Source: an uncultured Bacilli bacterium (GTDB lineage Bacteria; Bacillota_I; Bacilli_A; RF39; UBA660). Taken from it: DNA of 43,259 nucleotides. Every line of letters starts with the position of its first letter. The first letter of the stretch is position 1. The notes beneath the pieces are model-generated. The model was not told the origin of the DNA. It saw only the letters and a program-made list of their open reading frames with translations, and searched no databases. Positions 41,499 to 43,259 of this stretch are shown piece by piece. The translations under genes and the position numbers were made by a program. The DNA is taken from positions 1 to 43,259 of the forward strand of contig CAKPCJ010000008.1 in the NCBI GenBank assembly GCA_934141575.1, in the 5' to 3' direction.

Positions 41499-43259
41499 TT
41501 ATTTCGTATATACTTTTTGCTTTGGTTTTACTACTACTGCCTTATAAGTTATTGTATATGTCGTTGGATAACTAACTGTTGCTTCATACGTTGTTGTGTA
41601 GTATGATTTATAGCTTCCACATACTTGCTTACTACATCCACTCGCAGATGTTATTGTTACGTTACAACCTGAGTAAACTAATGTACTACATGCTGATGCT
41701 GTTAATTTAGTTACATTACATCCATAATAGCTTGTAACTGATTTGCATACACTTCTACTGCAAGCTGATGCAGTTAATACACTTGAGTATATATCACTTA
41801 TCCAACTTGATGTTGTAAAATTATATTTTACGCAATCATTATTATAGTATATTTTGCTACATACCCTTGATGTAGTTGAGCCGACTGCTTTATAACCGCA
41901 TGATGTTGTTGATAATATTGAATATCCACATACACTTACATAATCATATTTTTCACAGTATGAACCTCTTATACATGAATTATATATTGAATCTCTTTGG
42001 TTACATGTTGTACAAACCGTTGAACCGCCTGGGCATTGTGCCATACATTGTGAGTTACCATTACAATTACATACTACGGTTGAGTATGATAAGGCAATCT
42101 TTCCAGATAACGATGCACAATATGATGGCGTTGAAATTCCATTGTATTGAACACAATATGATGATTTATTCCATCTTTTGCAAGAACCATATTGAGCACA
42201 TGTAGATGTTATATTATAAATTTTTGTCGAACCAACCTTTTTGTTTACGCTACAGCTGTAATATTCTAGAGATGATGAACATACACTCTTAGAACATCCT
42301 GATGCACTCCATACTTGCTTATTACATGAATAATATGACAAGTTACTACAGCCACTTGCTGAATAAGATTGTACTTGACAAGCATAATATGATGTTTTTG
42401 GTATACAACTTGAGCTTGTTGCAGCACATGTACTTGTTGCTGCTGCCGAATATTTTGTTCCACTATATGTATATGTTAATGTTGCTGCTCCCCCACATGC
42501 TACACTATTTGTTATTTTAGAGCTTACTTTTGTACTTCCCATTGTTTGACTACATGTTCCTGTTACTGTTGCTCCCTCGTATACATCTGTTGCTGCGACT
42601 GTTGTATTACTATTTGTTGGACATTTTCCAGCTAATGTTTTACTTGCTACTGTTACTGTTTTAGATGTGTATATTGTTGTTGTTAAGTTTTTCTCTTCGC
42701 TTGTATAATCCTTATCTCTTACATATGCTACAACTGTATATGCTGTTCCCTCCGTTAAGCCTGTTATGTTACAAGTTGGTGATGTTTGCCATCCTGTATC
42801 TTTTGTTCCTACTTTACACCTATACTCTAATGTTCCACTTGTTTTGACCCCGCTTAACGTTAATTTCATACTTGTCGTATTAGGCCAATCAGCAGTTATT
42901 ACTACATCTCCTGTTACTAGAGATTTTACTGTAATTGTTTTTGAAACTGTTGTTGTAGCTGTTGCTCCTGTTGTTGCTGTACAATTTATTGTATTACTTC
43001 CCACACTTAATGTCTTAGTATCTGTTACTACTGTACTTCCTACCTTACATGTTACACTTCCACCTGATAAGCTACTATTGACTGTATAACTTGTCGGTAT
43101 TTTGTAACTATCACCTAATTTTATTGTATCTGGTATTCCACTTAAATCTATTGTTGGAGTTGTAGAATCTACTTTTGATATCGTTACTGAAGTACTACCT
43201 ATGTTTCCTGATGTATCTTTTACTTTTATGTTTATTGTTCCATTACTTGTAAATTTCTT
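41499..43259 (-). CDS. Second cysteine-rich surface protein (5' end outside window)
   Basis: 587 codons visible; the reading frame stays open to 43259, so an internal GTG at 43004 is not the start. Order seen: Ig-like repeats (VKDTSGNIGSTSVTISK; GSVTCKVGSTVV), a fibronectin III-like domain (CNITGLTEGTAYTVVAYV), then a cysteine-rich region with 34 Cys from KTLAGKC to CGSYKSYYTTTY. The Cys region and C-terminus are closely similar to the protein at 22017-24500, including TVTGTCSQTMGSTKVSSKIT and the ending VVVKPKQKVYTK. I therefore expect a prepilin-type N-terminus beyond the window. Between the shared blocks this copy has its own insert (NCNGNSQCMAQCPGGS). Extracellular, disulfide-rich; function probably adhesion or surface structure. 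Confidence 0.85.
   Translation of the reverse strand, partial: KKFTSNGTINIKVKDTSGNIGSTSVTISKVDSTTPTIDLSGIPDTIKLGDSYKIPTSYTVNSSLSGGSVTCKVGSTVVTDTKTLSVGSNTINCTATTGATATTTVSKTITVKSLVTGDVVITADWPNTTSMKLTLSGVKTSGTLEYRCKVGTKDTGWQTSPTCNITGLTEGTAYTVVAYVRDKDYTSEEKNLTTTIYTSKTVTVASKTLAGKCPTNSNTTVAATDVYEGATVTGTCSQTMGSTKVSSKITNSVACGGAATLTYTYSGTKYSAAATSTCAATSSSCIPKTSYYACQVQSYSASGCSNLSYYSCNKQVWSASGCSKSVCSSSLEYYSCSVNKKVGSTKIYNITSTCAQYGSCKRWNKSSYCVQYNGISTPSYCASLSGKIALSYSTVVCNCNGNSQCMAQCPGGSTVCTTCNQRDSIYNSCIRGSYCEKYDYVSVCGYSILSTTSCGYKAVGSTTSRVCSKIYYNNDCVKYNFTTSSWISDIYSSVLTASACSRSVCKSVTSYYGCNVTKLTASACSTLVYSGCNVTITSASGCSKQVCGSYKSYYTTTYEATVSYPTTYTITYKAVVVKPKQKVYTK
42529..42573 (-). repeat. 45-base exact repeat shared with 23179-23223
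   Basis: Identical to the segment in the paralogous gene 19 kb away, in the same orientation and frame. Confidence 0.85.

Noticed and set aside
41876..42520. Plus-strand open frames opposite the second cysteine-rich gene
   Set aside because: Same compositional artefact as in the first copy.

Overview
The window is strongly AT-rich DNA from a low-GC Gram-positive bacterium. The evidence is a leucine T-box, AGGAGG-type ribosome binding sites, an infC-rpmI-rplT operon with a Firmicutes-style attenuator, an α2-type glycyl-tRNA synthetase and LPxTG-independent surface proteins. TGA is a real stop codon (the glycosyltransferase ending at 15277 ends in an ATGA overlap), so this is not the Mycoplasma code. 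An uncultured gut Bacilli/Mollicutes-like lineage (RF39 or Erysipelotrichales-like) is my inference; no 16S or marker tree is available here. Nearly every gene is on the minus strand; only a PASTA-domain protein (24666-26360) and a DUF3267-type protease (37635-38330) are on plus.

Region 1 (1-16224, minus): a cell-surface polysaccharide locus. It holds a partial DPM1-like GT2 glycosyltransferase, a GtrII-like multi-pass GT-C transferase, a GtrB-like polyprenyl-phosphate glycosyltransferase, an ABC-2 permease and its ATPase (TagG/TagH or Wzm/Wzt type) flanking a 779-residue GT2-GT4 fusion, several GT4 and GT2 enzymes, a Wzy-like polymerase/ligase and one small unknown protein. Several intrinsic terminators and promoters cut it into at least five transcription units. 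The GTs presumably build a lipid-linked glycan, the ABC transporter exports it, and the Gtr-like genes decorate it outside.

Region 2 (16292-24500, minus): glycyl-tRNA synthetase, a membrane-anchored extracellular protein followed by a decayed copy of its own C-terminus, a SWIM-SNF2 helicase, and a giant cysteine-rich protein with a type IV prepilin N-terminus. A close paralogue of the last one enters the window at the right edge (41499-43259).

Region 3 (24666-30117): an orphan PASTA membrane protein, then a two-gene minus-strand operon of a HerA-like ATPase and an unrecognised protein made of three diverged copies of one domain. This pair is the best candidate for an undescribed system.

Region 4 (30241-37154, minus): pnp, the rplT-rpmI-infC operon (infC starts at ATT or ATA behind an attenuator leader; L20 has a 60-residue charged tail), a 644-residue protein with an ADP-ribosyltransferase-like core, a SAM methyltransferase and a small coiled-coil membrane protein.

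Region 5 (37257-43259): tRNA-Glu, tRNA-Asn and tRNA-Ile in one unit; the plus-strand DUF3267 protease; leuS co-transcribed with a small membrane protein under a leucine T-box; and the second cysteine-rich surface protein. Nine promoters with recognisable -35 and -10 boxes all have a 17-base spacer. I see no transposase, integrase, phage gene, CRISPR array or rRNA.
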